A DNA stretch of 64,000 bases, taken from Mycocentrospora acerina. Its lineage: Eukaryota; Ascomycota; Dothideomycetes; Pleosporales. The stretch is taken from the NCBI GenBank assembly GCA_022701365.1, contig JAKUHH010000388.1, positions 1 through 64,000 of the forward strand, read 5' to 3'. The position numbers were made by a program, and so were the translations under genes. The notes beneath the pieces were generated by a model. The model ran no database searches. It was given only the letters and a program-made list of their open reading frames with translations, and was not told where the DNA came from. Shown piece after piece: positions 23,178 to 34,079 of this stretch (positions within the stretch are counted from its first letter, which is position 1; each line of letters begins with the position of its first letter).

Positions 23178-24919
23178 TCACACGCCTCGTGAGCTATTGC
23201 TAGGTCCTTTGTTGATGAGACCGGAGAAGAACGACATGAGTTTCTCGTTGTCCATCTTGTTAGGGTCTTGTGCAATGGGTGGTGGTGACGATGCTGGCTC
23301 ATTCGCTCGACTTGCTTCGCGATCCTGTATTTAGTTAGCTTGTCTTGCATCTGAATATGATGGAGCTCGAAATGTCCTACCTGCAGTCTTTTCACCATTT
23401 CATCAGCATTCACATGAATACCTCCCATGTTAAATTGTACAGGCCCAATGTGCTCTTCAACAACACCCGAAGCATCCTCTGTCCAAGTTCTTGCTCCAGG
23501 TACTGGGTCTGTCTCTTTTCGCGCAGCACGCAACGCCGCATCTTTTTCGTCTTCGATACGCAACTGATCGAGAACCTTCACCTGTCCAGTCAAAAAATCC
23601 TGTGGATCCATACTTGTAAGTTCCAGACCGTTTTGTCTTGGCAGGCTTGAAAGAGGGAATGCTGTTTCGGGGTTGTGAATTGTTTCTTCGTAGATCGAAG
23701 TCGCAGATGGCTCATCATTCTGTCCTTCTGATCCCATTATTGGCGATGAGATGTCATTCGTCTCCACCTCACCCTCCGTAGGTGTTTGCACCGGGCTGTT
23801 TGGTGTTGGTGGAGTATCAATGTCGACACCCCATTTCTCACTCGTGCCCTCTATGTCAAAGGTCCCGTCAACGAGTCGAATCTTGGCCCAAGAGTCCCAG
23901 TTTGGAGGTATTAATACTCGGTCGCGATCTGTAACATTGTGTCGTAACTGCTCCTGCTTGAGAAGCGATTTGATGCCCAGTGTTGAGTGTATGAGTGTTT
24001 GTAGTGACCCTGGTGCCGACGGCATTGTGTAGATCAAGCTCGAGCCATGTTTGAGGAGAATGGTGCGCATGTATTGCACGATGAAATCGAACTCCTGATC
24101 TTTCCAGCCGCGCTCTTTTTCGAGTGTTTCGATCTTGTCGGCGTTCTGGCAGACAACACAAATGGGAAGACCTAGTGGCTCGTCCCATTCTCCAGGACCC
24201 ATTGGTATCTTCACATTCTCAAGGGAGCTGCTCCCCTCGGATCCAAGATTGCGCCCTTTGTCCTGCAGTATTTGCAGATTCTCCTCCAGAACCTCCTTGG
24301 ACGCATCATCCAGCGAGACAATGAGCGATCTCAACACGCGGATCCAGTCGCGCAGCTGGCGTATCCACAGCCATGGATGGTTCCAGTCGAGCAGTATGAC
24401 GATGAGCATGTGCGGGAGGGTGCGTGGGTTGAGATACGGCTTGATGAGGGGTGTGAAAGAGGGCGATGGGTTGGCGAGGAGGTAGAGCGAGAGGCGTGCC
24501 AGAGTGTCTACATCCGTCATTACTACAGCTCCCAGGCAAAGTGCGGCGGGACTCACCCTCGTGGTCGGTGTCGAGCACGTCCTGGTACGTATAGCCCAGC
24601 GCAAACTGGTTGGCAATGGGCGGCTTCCTCCCGCGGTCTGGCGGTTTCCGGCTGCTGGACGAGTCTGTCGAGACTGCCTCTAGAAATTCACGTTGTGTCT
24701 CCGGCGTCCCACCTGCGGCATCCATCAGCACGAGTCCCCTGCTTCTCCATGCACGACAAGCTCACCAAGCACCAACAGACTCTTTTCCGGCAGCCGCTTC
24801 CCACTAGAAATGTTGTCCAGCATGGGCTTCCATATCTCCTCTCTGTCGGCGTCTCTGCTGCCCGGCCGGTCGTGGCTTGCAGGCATCCGTGTGGGGAAGT
24901 TGGACACTCGACGCGCCAT
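23178..24919 (-). CDS. Cytoplasmic dynein light intermediate chain (527 aa)
   Basis: Four exons join in frame: 24766-24919, 24557-24712, 23381-24507 and 23178-23324. Introns are 53, 49 and 56 bp with GTGAGC, GTGAGT and GTAGGA donors. The protein shows the DLIC Ras-like fold: KSLLVLGGGTPETQREFLE, a degenerate P-loop, then NQFALGYTYQDVLD, the HMLIVILLDWNHPWLW strand-helix and the GLPICVVCQNADKIE strand. Near the C-terminus is a serine/proline linker and the short amphipathic helix MSFFSGLINK, which in other DLICs contacts cargo adaptors. DLIC binds the dynein heavy chain and links the motor to adaptors for retrograde transport. It is head-to-head with IST3. The last exon is read in a different frame from the unspliced ORF. 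Confidence 0.93.
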
Positions 24920-25368
24920 GGCGGAGGTGCTGCGGAGCTCGACACGTGCAGTCAGGTGCTTCTGGCGATGTTTTGGGCGGGCAATGGATGTGTTGGCGGT
25001 CGGGAGATTGGGCAGGAGCGAGGCGACGCGTCGTGAGTGCGTAGTGGGGGTCTTCTTTGTTGCTTGTCGGGATGCATGTGTTCAATTGTGGAACTTCGGC
25101 GCAGGGTCCTGTCGATCTCGCCAAGACGGTATTTCAAAATGATGCAGGCACCTTGCAACTCACCACATCACCCGCACCCAAGTGCTGCAGAATGCAACTG
25201 ATTTCCAGACACACATGATCAAGTGTGGTCTGTCAAAATTCTCGACTCGACGCGACGCAACGCTGAAAGCCCAGGCCAAACACCAAACACGCGTTCGCTC
25301 CTGCCAACCAAGGGCGCACCTTCCTCGAGCCCTCGCTCACCTTACCCAGCTATCAACGCCCCCTCGCC
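24920..25368. promoter_or_regulatory. Bidirectional promoter DLIC / IST3
   Basis: A 449-bp GC-richer spacer between the divergent ATGs of the dynein light intermediate chain and IST3 genes. No TATA box is evident, as is usual for housekeeping fungal genes. Confidence 0.5.
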
Positions 25369-26364
25369 ATGAATTCGGTTCGCGCCATCCAGCAGTTGAA
25401 CAAGCGTGAGCTCGAGTCTGGTGTCAACCCAGAAGGCTCATGGCACACCGACTATCGCGACACTGCCTTCGTCTACATCGGTGGACTGGCCTTTGAGCTA
25501 ACAGAGGGTGATATTGTGACCATATTCTCGCAGTATGGCGAACCTGTCTGGGTTAAACTGGCGCGTGACCAAGAGACAGGCAAGTCACGAGGATTTGCAT
25601 GGATCAAGTACGAGGACCAAAGGAGTTGTGATCTAGCCGTGGACAACCTAGGTGGATCGACCATCATGGATCGCGTCATCAGAGTAGATCATGCACGGTA
25701 CAAGCCTAGGGACGACGAAGATATGCGCGACAACACTATGGGAGAGCTCGACCTTGACCCGGGGAACGAGTCTGATGGATCGAGGCGGAAGAGACAGAGG
25801 ACGGAGAGTGGCAGCGACTCAGACGAAGACAGACCATTGCTGCCTGAAGAGGTTGAGCTTGGACGCCTGATGGAGAAGCTGGACGATGACGACCCCATGC
25901 GCGACTCCATGATCAAAAGCCAGCAGGAGAAGGTCGACGATGCCCTCAAAAAGCTGCATAGGAGCAGGCGTAAGGAAAAGGAAAGGGCACGCAGACACGA
26001 AAAACGAGGTCGCAGACACGGCTCAAGAGACCACAATCGCGACCGGGACAGGAGGCGGATTATGGATGTTGAAGATGACGACCGTCGAGAGAAACATTCG
26101 CGTCGTAAGGATGAGCGGAGCAGAAGCCGCAACAGTGCATCGGACAGCGGTCATCGACATAGTAAACCACGCCACAGGGATGATTCGAGAGAAAAAGATC
26201 GTCACCGCCGTCGCAATCGAAGTCGAGACACACGCGAAGATGCCAAGAAACGTGAAGGGCATCACAGAAGCGAGAGACATCGCCATGACTCGGACGGCGA
26301 TGATAAACTGCGGTCACAATCAAAACGCTCACCGCTACCGTACCGTGCACGCTCACCCGCATAG
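25369..26364 (+). CDS. IST3: Spliceosomal RRM protein IST3/SNU17 homolog (331 aa)
   Basis: A single-exon gene. The N-terminal start MNSVRAIQQLNKRELESGV followed by SWHTDYRDTAFVYIGGL is the IST3/RBMX2 signature. The RRM spans about residues 32-110, with RNP2 VYIGGL at 35-40 and RNP1 around 72-81 (KSRGFAWIKY). In yeast, IST3 with BUD13 and PML1 forms the RES complex, which binds the U2 snRNP and promotes splicing and nuclear retention of unspliced pre-mRNA. After the RRM comes an acidic stretch and then about 150 residues of Arg/Asp/Ser/His-rich RS-like repeats, much longer than in yeast IST3 but usual in filamentous fungi. It is divergent from the DLIC gene. Confidence 0.92.
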   Translation: MNSVRAIQQLNKRELESGVNPEGSWHTDYRDTAFVYIGGLAFELTEGDIVTIFSQYGEPVWVKLARDQETGKSRGFAWIKYEDQRSCDLAVDNLGGSTIMDRVIRVDHARYKPRDDEDMRDNTMGELDLDPGNESDGSRRKRQRTESGSDSDEDRPLLPEEVELGRLMEKLDDDDPMRDSMIKSQQEKVDDALKKLHRSRRKEKERARRHEKRGRRHGSRDHNRDRDRRRIMDVEDDDRREKHSRRKDERSRSRNSASDSGHRHSKPRHRDDSREKDRHRRRNRSRDTREDAKKREGHHRSERHRHDSDGDDKLRSQSKRSPLPYRARSPA

Positions 26365-26951
26365 AGAGAGACTGATCGCTCTATGTTGTCATGTAACCGT
26401 AAAGATACCCATTTTCTTGATCTAAAGCATCGTGTCTTGTTCCAGTGTTTCCTGCTTTTGTCGCGTTCAATTTGTTATCATGTACGCCTCTTTTCGTCTT
26501 ACGTCTTACTGCTTCGTGACAAACCCGGATACGATTAGATCCGATGATGACTAAAGAAGAACTGAGAGGTTCACTTACCTTTGGACCCTGACTTAACAGA
26601 CTAAATAAGAGAGCGGGGAAATTTACGAAGAAGTTCGTACGATGATATACGGCCCAATCAACCCCGCTTAGAGACGCCAGGCAGAAACTGTATCCTCCTG
26701 AGCTGCTTATGAACTCGGGTTTCACAGCTGACATGATCATTTCTTGCGTTGGGGCTATGTTGAAATAAGAATGGAAAGACGAAACTTACCAATTCGACTC
26801 CACGTACCAAGACACAGTTTTCTTAGTTATCTATTGTTCGTATTACGTAGTCTCTAGATCTACGAGTCTTTATAGAGGTGTATAAAAAGTAAGATGCCAG
26901 CCAGATATTTACCTTCACAAAACCTACCACCAAATTGTGAAATACAGTATA
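26365..26951. other. Intergenic, no gene seen
   Basis: About 590 bp between IST3 and the NmrA-like reductase, both on +. An open frame on the minus strand (26381-26740) shows no family signal. The promoter of the reductase should lie in the right part, where TATAAAAAG occurs near 26880. Confidence 0.4.
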
Positions 26952-27922
26952 ATGGCTCACCGCATCAAGAAAGTAGCGATTGCAGGTGTTAGTTGGATAC
27001 TGACTTGGGCTGATTCGTTTCTATCCCATCTGACTTTCTCTAGGTCACTGGCACTGCTGGTGCCCCGATTTTTGCAGCCCTTATCGCTTCCAACCTCTTC
27101 GAAGTGACAATCTTAACCCGCAAGGGTTCTAAGAGCATAATTCCAGCCGGGGTCGCAGTCAAGCACGTCGATTATTCTTCCGTACCTGAGCTCACGGAAG
27201 CTCTCAGGGGCCAGGATGCGCTCATCAACGCTACCCACATCGTCGAGCCTATACCCCAGATCAACCTTGTCGATGCAGCTGTTGCCGCTGGAGTATATCG
27301 ATATCTCCCCTCCGAATATGGGCTCAATAACAACAAACCGTCCATTGGGGGGCTCCCCGTCTTCCAGGCCGCCATGGCAGGCCTGAGGCATGCGCAAGTG
27401 AAGTGCGCAGCCTCCAACGGCGCCACAACATACACCGACCTCCACAACGGCGGCTTGCTGGATTGGTGCTTCGATACAGGATTCATGGGAGTTCTGCCGC
27501 GCGAACGTGAAGTGGTTATGTACGATCAAGGTGACAATGAGATTGCCTACACGACACGCGAGTGGGTTGGCAAAGCTGTCGTCAGCGTGCTGACTCACCC
27601 TGAGGAAACAGCTAACCGGCCAGTATTTGTCGCGAACACCTATGCGAGCCAGAAGAAGTTGCTAGACTTAACGCAGGAAGTGGTGGGCAGTGAAGGCTGG
27701 ACGGTAAAGCACAAAAGCACAGACAAAATGTTTGCGGATTCAATGGCAAAGCTTGAATCGGGCGATGAGGATCTTGAAAGCCTCTTGGACTTTATTCACG
27801 TGGCGGATAATAGCTCGAAGTACGAAACACGATGGGAGAAGGATGACAATGAGCTTTTGGGTATTCCCAGGTTCTCCGACAAAGATATCAAGGATGTTAT
27901 TAAGAGCATACTCGCAAGGTAA
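26952..27922 (+). CDS. NmrA/isoflavone-reductase-like NAD(P)-binding protein (304 aa)
   Basis: A 36-nt first exon (26952-26987) codes MAHRIKKVAIAG. A 56-bp intron with a GTTAGT donor is followed by exon 27044-27922. The join completes the dinucleotide-binding loop G-V-T-G-T-A-G with the preceding strand. The fold continues with VTILTRK, the usual second-strand end binding NADPH phosphate, LINATHIVEP and YLPSEYGLNN, which is the atypical short-chain reductase hallmark. Relatives reduce phenylpropanoid-type or other small aromatic substrates, or act as redox-sensing NmrA regulators. The substrate here is unknown. It converges with the Gal80-like gene, leaving only 41 bp between stop codons. Confidence 0.9.
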
Positions 27923-27963
27923 GCTTAGATGTTTATTCAGAAATGTGTTATAAAGGATTACTA

Positions 27964-29103
27964 TTACTTCTTAACCGTCTCAAGTGTACTACCGTTGTCA
28001 GCAGAAGCGAAGACAGCATCCATAAACTTGTGCCTTTGAATCGCATCCTTGAAAGTAGGATAACGTTTGCCATTAGCGTAGTTCTCATATAAGCGTCCGA
28101 CGTTCTGTGCAGCAAGCGGCAGATCAAGCTTCCCATGTGTCTCCACGGTCTCAACTTTTCCTGTCGCATAATTCTTTACTCTTATCTTGTAATCATCTGC
28201 TCCAAGATTGACCATAATGGAGCTTCCAGTAAGACGGATCTGACCTTTATCTCCAATTATATCCCACACAAGTCCTTCTCCTTCATCAAATGCATCCCCC
28301 CCGCGGAAGCCGTAGATGTACTTCACCCCCGCATTGGTCACCCCTTGTAAACCAGCAAAATCGTCCGCCGTTTTCTCCACATCGCTTTCTACCACTTTAT
28401 CTCCGTCGATAATGTTGACTCGGGGCCATGTCGTCTTGAGCTGTGCTGAAACATCTGTAGGCTCGCCGAGTATCTGTGCGAGTGGGTCGATCGTATGGCC
28501 AATATAGATCATGAGCATGACCTGCCCCTCTGCACCTTCTGCCTCGCGGTCTTTGAAGTATGCATAGCGCTTGACGATTTGTGTACCTGTCTCGCCTGTT
28601 GTTGCATTTCCAAAAATCTGCGTAGCCAAAGGTGTGCCGATCCTTCCACTCTCAATGATATCTCGCAAAGCCGATGAAGTGTGCGACTCTCGACCCTGTA
28701 ATCCAATCATTGTCCGCACACCCTTCTTTTCCGCCAGTGCTGCCAACTCATCTGCCTCTCTAGTCGATGTGCCCAGAGGCCATTCAACGTACACATCTTT
28801 GCCTGCCTCGATCGCGGGCTTGATGAGTGAGTAGTGCGAGAACACGGCAACGGCGCAGACGACCAAGTCAACTGTATCTGACTCGCACATTGCTTGAACC
28901 GAATCAAAGGCTTTGGCGGAAGAAAATCCGTACTTGCGGATAGCCTCATCTCCCGTCTGAACTGATGAGTTGCATATCGCCGTAACGGAATACTTAGTTG
29001 TGTTTTGGAGGTAGGGCAGATGTGCGGTTGCTGCCCATCCACCACCTGGGGAAAGTCCAATAATCCCAACTCGAATGGGGTGCTTTTTAGATGTTGCGGT
29101 CAT
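27964..29103 (-). CDS. Gfo/Idh/MocA oxidoreductase, Gal80-like (379 aa)
   Basis: A single exon encodes an N-terminal Rossmann fold (RVGIIGLSPGGGWAATAHLPYL) with the SPGGGWA loop typical of Gal80-like members. DLVVCAVAVFSHYSLIKPAIEAGKDVYVEWPLG follows, where the usual EKP is EWP, then LQGRES and the C-terminal domain with GHTIDPLAQILGE and YPTFKDAIQRHKFMDAVFASA. Yeast Gal80 binds NADP and represses the Gal4 activator. Filamentous homologs are mostly treated as sugar or polyol dehydrogenase-like proteins. The lack of the catalytic EKP lysine favours a sensor or atypical enzyme, though this is an inference. It is tail-to-tail with the NmrA-like reductase. Confidence 0.9.
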   Translation of the reverse strand: MTATSKKHPIRVGIIGLSPGGGWAATAHLPYLQNTTKYSVTAICNSSVQTGDEAIRKYGFSSAKAFDSVQAMCESDTVDLVVCAVAVFSHYSLIKPAIEAGKDVYVEWPLGTSTREADELAALAEKKGVRTMIGLQGRESHTSSALRDIIESGRIGTPLATQIFGNATTGETGTQIVKRYAYFKDREAEGAEGQVMLMIYIGHTIDPLAQILGEPTDVSAQLKTTWPRVNIIDGDKVVESDVEKTADDFAGLQGVTNAGVKYIYGFRGGDAFDEGEGLVWDIIGDKGQIRLTGSSIMVNLGADDYKIRVKNYATGKVETVETHGKLDLPLAAQNVGRLYENYANGKRYPTFKDAIQRHKFMDAVFASADNGSTLETVKK

Positions 29104-31738
29104 ATTTCCAGGTGTTTTGAGACGGGAGCTCTGCTAGTTGATGATGAATGTGAGTTGGCTGTGAGCGAACTAGCATCAATGACAAGAGCTTTAGAATGAG
29201 AACAATGTCAACTGGATTCAAAAAGATCGCGACAAAAACACCACTTTTCTACTAAAATATTGCAATGACGCCTAGCTAAAGAATTTGATAAAATTTGATA
29301 GATATTAATTGTTTTCTGATGTCATAGCTCGAATTTTGGAGTAGTTATAGACTAGCTAATGCCCGGCGCCTGGGGGGCTTGGGGTAGAAATTGAATACGA
29401 TTATTCGTTTGGTAAAGGGATAGGACTTGGCACCTTTCAAAGCTTACCAAGCAACAGATACAGTTACTTGTTTCCTAGAAGATCTCATCATGTTGGAGTT
29501 TTAGCCAAATAGCGTTACACAATTTGATCGTTCTACCCTGTCATCAGGACTAACGGAATAGACCGATAATGCTCTGTAGTAGAAACCTTATTCTTCTTGA
29601 GCTAAAACAGCAGGAACTCGCAATCACTACATCCGTTAGTGGCTCCTTATATCAGTCTTAAATGAGACAAGCTTTTTTGAAGTTTGTAATGGTAAGAATC
29701 CCGTATCTTACATATGCTAACCACAGGGAGTACATAGCTGTATATTATCTTGGTAATACCATTAATTTCCTCCGCACCGGTCAGTAAAAGTATTTTGCCG
29801 AATGTTTTTAAAATTTTATACGTTGTTAATGAAGAACTTAAACATCTACAACAGGCTCTTCCGTTTCAAGAGAGACTTTTTTGACCTTGTCTCTTATTCT
29901 CAAAGTCTCTCCGTAGCTATACTGATATCACATCGGGAAATGCACCACCAATACTCCGCTCGAAGTCTTCAGTCTACTTCTGCCAAAATATCCGAAAGCA
30001 TCAAAGTTATTCCAGCCATCTGACATTAAGCTGTGTACTATGTTTTTGAGCTTTGTTAATTTGACGCCATCGCATCAGGGTTATACTTATCCAGACCGAG
30101 CCCTATGCAGAAACGCTGTCATACAAAGCTGTTCTCCCAGCAGTAAACTGTCTTTAAGCTCTCACAACAACTCACATACTTATATCCGCAAGTTCTTCAT
30201 TGGGTCGAAACCCGGAAACACATACTTAAATTTGTTAGCATTGTACTTCCAATCGCCAATGTTAAAGCTTGTGTGGAATATGCTGCAGATGTGGCAAGTT
30301 GTACCAACTTCCGTCTTCTTCTAAGGATGCTTATGAGGAATGGAAGATTTTGGCGGTGTTGTTTTCTGCAAATATTTCGCTAATACACAGGTAAAAGGAG
30401 AAAATCAGGGAAGGAGATGGAGCGAGTGAACATTGCAATATATTAGAATTAGTGTATGAAGATGTTGAGGAAAGAATAGTCTTTTCCCTCGGCCACGTGT
30501 TGCACCTCTTAATTTTTACAATTTGGAATTTGAAGGTGGGATTTGAACAACTACGCGAATTTAGATAATCACCATTGCATATTCTGTGTTCTATTGTGTG
30601 GTTGAGATAATTACCACGGTTGCTGTATCTGTAGTCACCATGGGCTCCGGACCTACCGGAAGTGCCGTAGCTCAAGCTTGTGGAAGTGGAAGCGGCTGTA
30701 ACAATTGATCCATTCAGATCTTCTGCAATTATGTGGAAATGTGTCAGTGCGAAAACAGATTCTGTCCATATATTGTACCTTCGAGCCCTTGAAACAGCGA
30801 AGTGTAGTCGAAAGAAATTACTTTCGTCGGGCATCCTCATAAGTACCTTCGAATTAGCACAGATTGACCAAGAATCTTTCGGCGGTACTACTAGAATGAT
30901 TCTCAGCTCTTCGTGCAGTCCACAACGATGCTATCTCAATGGAGCTGTTGTTGCCGAAAAGGTGCCAAGGTGCTTGATAGTACATTCTTTCGATAAGCGC
31001 ATCGTTTGTGCCCCGTGCTCGAGCAGAGCTCCATAATTCGCCCCAGCTAGCGTGTCGTGGATCTTGATCGATAGCATAGCCACCAGGGGTAAACCAATTA
31101 GCTATGTAGAACCCTTCATAAACTATTGTGGCTCAGTGGCTGCGCCACTGCTAGTGGTTATGCAATCGATCATGTTTCGTTTCTTCGGTGTACCCCTGTA
31201 GCATGTCTATCCTGTTTTGGCCAGCGATCAGCCATTGGAAAAATCGCGCATTCATGGTAAAGCATACGTTAGACAACAAAATACCTACAGGCAAGGTTGA
31301 TTTCAATTAAAGCTATCATCGAATATCCAACTAGTGTAACATGTAGGCAGTCTGAAACCTCTTGCATGCTACGCCCCTCGCACCTAGACGTGTGTTTTAG
31401 TGCTGCGCGCTACAGCTGTCAGACTACACTGTTCCTCCTCTAGTTGTAGATATGTCTACGATCTAGAGCGTTCGGTGGCAAAGCGACTGCGTCACGCTCA
31501 GCTGTACAGGGGTACGACGATCTTGCATCAGATTGCGTGCGTTCTTGTAACTTGCTTTTGGTGTAGCGGGGTACGATTTAGTATTGAATCATGTGCGGGG
31601 TGTTGCAGGAGCAGGTATAAGAAGAGATGCATCACCAGTGCTATAAAACCATCAGCAATTACAACTCATCATACACTCTATCAGAATTCGCTTTGAATAG
31701 CCTCCATCAATTAGCAAGCGACCGTTATCCTACCAACG
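29104..31738. other. AT-rich gene-poor spacer
   Basis: About 2.6 kb with no supportable gene. It becomes AT-rich after 29200. A minus-strand frame at 30331-30840 contains a short SYG/RYSNRG-like patch but lacks a valid gene structure. A tRNA-like T-loop near 30531-30560 lacks pairing. The right end holds the promoter of the SYG-repeat gene. Confidence 0.45.
31642..31648 (+). promoter_or_regulatory. TATA box of SYG-repeat gene
   Basis: TATAAAA lies 97 bp upstream of the ATG at 31739, a usual distance for an inducible fungal promoter. Confidence 0.55.
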
Positions 31739-32746
31739 ATGTCTTACAACTCCAACGACCGCGAGACTTCCTCGTACGGCTCTAGCAATCGCAATGATGA
31801 CAATGAGTACGGTTCCAGCAACCGCAATGAAGACAACGAGTATGGATCCAAGTCTTCTGGCTTAAAGAATTCGAGCTACGGTTCCAATGACAACGAGGAT
31901 TCGTACGGTTCGAACAAGAAATCTAGTTACGGCTCTGGTAACAATGACAACGAGGATTCTTACGGCTCAAACAAAAAGTCTAGCTATGGTTCCGGCAACA
32001 ACGACAACGAGGATTCGTACGGTTCGAGCAAGAAATCCAGTTATGGCTCCGGTAATAACGACAACGAAGATTCATACGGCTCAAACAAGAAGTCCAGCTA
32101 TGGTTCTGGTAACAATGACAGTGAAGATACATATGGCAGCAAGAAGCAATCGAGTTATGGATCCAACAACAACGATGACGAAGACTCTTATGGTAGCAAA
32201 AAGCAGTCTAGCTATGGAAGCAATAACAATGAAGATTCGTCTCGCTCGTCAACAAAAAAGTCTACTTACGGCAACGACGGTGAGAATGAGGACTCTTCGT
32301 ACGACAACAAGAAATCATCCTATGGATCAGAGAATACTGGAAGCTCATATGAATCTAGCAATAAGAAGTCAAGCTATGGGTCTGGCAATAACGACAACGA
32401 GGATTCTTATGGCAGCAAGAAACAATCTAGCTACGGATCCAACGACAACGAGGATTCTTATGGCTCCAAGAACCAATCAAGCTACGGTTCAGACAACAAG
32501 TCCTCTGGCTATGGATCCTCTACTCGCAACGAGGAAGGTGGATCTTATGGCAGCAAGAACCAATCTAGCTATGGTTCCAACGACAATGAAGATTCATACA
32601 GCTCAACGAAGAAGACAGGCTATGGCAAAAATGATAACGAGGATTCTTACGGCTCCAATAACAAGTCCTCCAGTGGCTACGGCTCATCGAACCGCAACGA
32701 GGATGAAGGTTCCTATGGAAGCTCCAAGCGCAATGATGACTACTGA
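31739..32746 (+). CDS. Disordered SYG-repeat hydrophilic protein (335 aa)
   Basis: A single exon encodes a protein made almost only of Ser, Tyr, Gly, Asn, Asp, Glu and Lys. Nearly every repeat carries SSYGS or DSYGS. At about residues 50-170 a 19-residue unit (NDNEDSYGSNKKSSYGSGN) repeats in tandem about six times, then looser copies run to the end. There is no signal peptide, no membrane segment, no cysteine and almost no hydrophobic core, so it should be intrinsically disordered. The composition resembles hydrophilin-type stress proteins and the [G/S]Y[G/S] low-complexity segments that drive phase separation in FUS-like proteins. The repeats differ at many third codon positions while the amino acids stay the same, which argues for selection on the protein. 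A TATA box lies 97 bp upstream. I know no named family for it. Confidence 0.85.
   Translation: MSYNSNDRETSSYGSSNRNDDNEYGSSNRNEDNEYGSKSSGLKNSSYGSNDNEDSYGSNKKSSYGSGNNDNEDSYGSNKKSSYGSGNNDNEDSYGSSKKSSYGSGNNDNEDSYGSNKKSSYGSGNNDSEDTYGSKKQSSYGSNNNDDEDSYGSKKQSSYGSNNNEDSSRSSTKKSTYGNDGENEDSSYDNKKSSYGSENTGSSYESSNKKSSYGSGNNDNEDSYGSKKQSSYGSNDNEDSYGSKNQSSYGSDNKSSGYGSSTRNEEGGSYGSKNQSSYGSNDNEDSYSSTKKTGYGKNDNEDSYGSNNKSSSGYGSSNRNEDEGSYGSSKRNDDY
31890..32240 (+). repeat. 57-bp tandem coding repeats
   Basis: About six head-to-tail copies of a 57-bp unit encode the 19-residue SYG repeat. Copies differ mostly by synonymous changes (for example TAC/TAT, GGT/GGC, TCC/TCT/AGC). Confidence 0.75.
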
Positions 32747-34079
32747 GCCTCAGTCTTTCAGAGAAAGAGAAGTGTTTGATGTTTGACGAGGCAGGTCAGC
32801 CAATTGAGGCCCAATCTGAGCCAAATATTGTGGATAGCAAAGTAGCCAAAGAAATCTTTAGGATAGCAATACAAGAAATGATGTTCGTTACAGAAAAAAA
32901 ACTTGTACAAGATGATTGACATGTGAAATTCCTTCTAGGTTGTGAACAGTAGATCATGTAATTAACACTTTATAGAAAGAAGTATTTCACTATTGAAATT
33001 GGAGATGAGCATTTTACAATCGTTTGCATTTACATATTAAATTTTAGCGGAAGGCATCGAATCTTGTACTATTCAGCCAAATCCTCCGAACAATATTTCC
33101 CTCTTTTTGTTCTCTAGTAATTAACTCGATCACTTTAATTTTATTTTCTCGTTATTCTGATGCCAGAGTACAAAAATATTCTTGATCAGTTGAACACTTA
33201 ATACGAGAGTTAATCAATAAGTATAGTACAAGACAAGAAATCCATAATTGATTCCTCGGTAAATCAGGATAGCACTTTTTAGTAGCACTCTCTTCATTAG
33301 AGCCGTGTAGATTAAGTCTTTTGCTTCACTATTCGGACCAGAGAATCAACTACAGTAATGCTCATTATGGAACCTAATATGTATCCAGAAGAGCTGCCAG
33401 TGAAAATGATTGTGGCCTTATAATTGAGAGTATGTGAAGGCAAAAGTATGGATATTTCCAAGTATCAACAATGGTAGCTGATTACATATTCTGGACAATA
33501 TAAGACACACAATGTTAAACATCAATGACGATAAAATTGTTACACAATCTGTGGAATTACCCTACCTCGAAATACACAATAACGAGCGTCAGCCCATTAT
33601 CGGCCTCATGGATAAAAATATAAATCCTCACTAAGATCAACATAGTTTTTCAAGAAAACATCGCAGAAAACATCTCATCCCCAGTTGTCTCCAGAACCTC
33701 TTTGATATACGGGGTTTCATTACAGGTTATATTTATACCATTGAAGCGTAATTTAGGCCCTACATGACGAGACTGGGGCACTATTGTCTTTGAAAACTAT
33801 ATCAATCGTTTAGTACTGGAAATAATGATCTCACAAGTATGGTTCATCTCTTACATGATAGAGCTTTGAAGTCAGGGCAAGTAACTCCAGAATATCAATA
33901 TATACCGGCTGACCTTCTAAACCTGTTTACCGTACATTTCAGAGTCTGGTATTATTTTGCGTACTGGTTTGAGGGTGTATACCAAAACTACCGCCAAAAT
34001 TCGAATCAATGTCTATCAAAATAGGGGGTGAAGACCTAATGTTATAACACGCAGTACGGATTGCAAATCTTAAAACACT
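32747..34079. other. AT-rich spacer without gene
   Basis: Strongly AT-rich sequence of about 1.3 kb. A 61-codon frame at 33839 has no recognisable similarity. It could belong to the decayed hydrolase that follows, but I cannot show this. Confidence 0.45.

Noticed and set aside
30531..30562. tRNA-like T-loop (TTCAAAT) on the minus strand
   Set aside because: The T stem does not pair and no D arm or acceptor stem can be found.
30331..30840. Minus-strand frame with a SYGTSGR/RYSNRG patch, possible relative of the SYG protein
   Set aside because: Only about 20 residues resemble it by composition, and no repeat structure or gene start is supported.
31887..32786. Second open frame in the SYG-repeat gene as an independent gene
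   Set aside because: Its repeats mirror the codon usage of the main frame, and the main frame shows synonymous conservation. Kept only as an observation.
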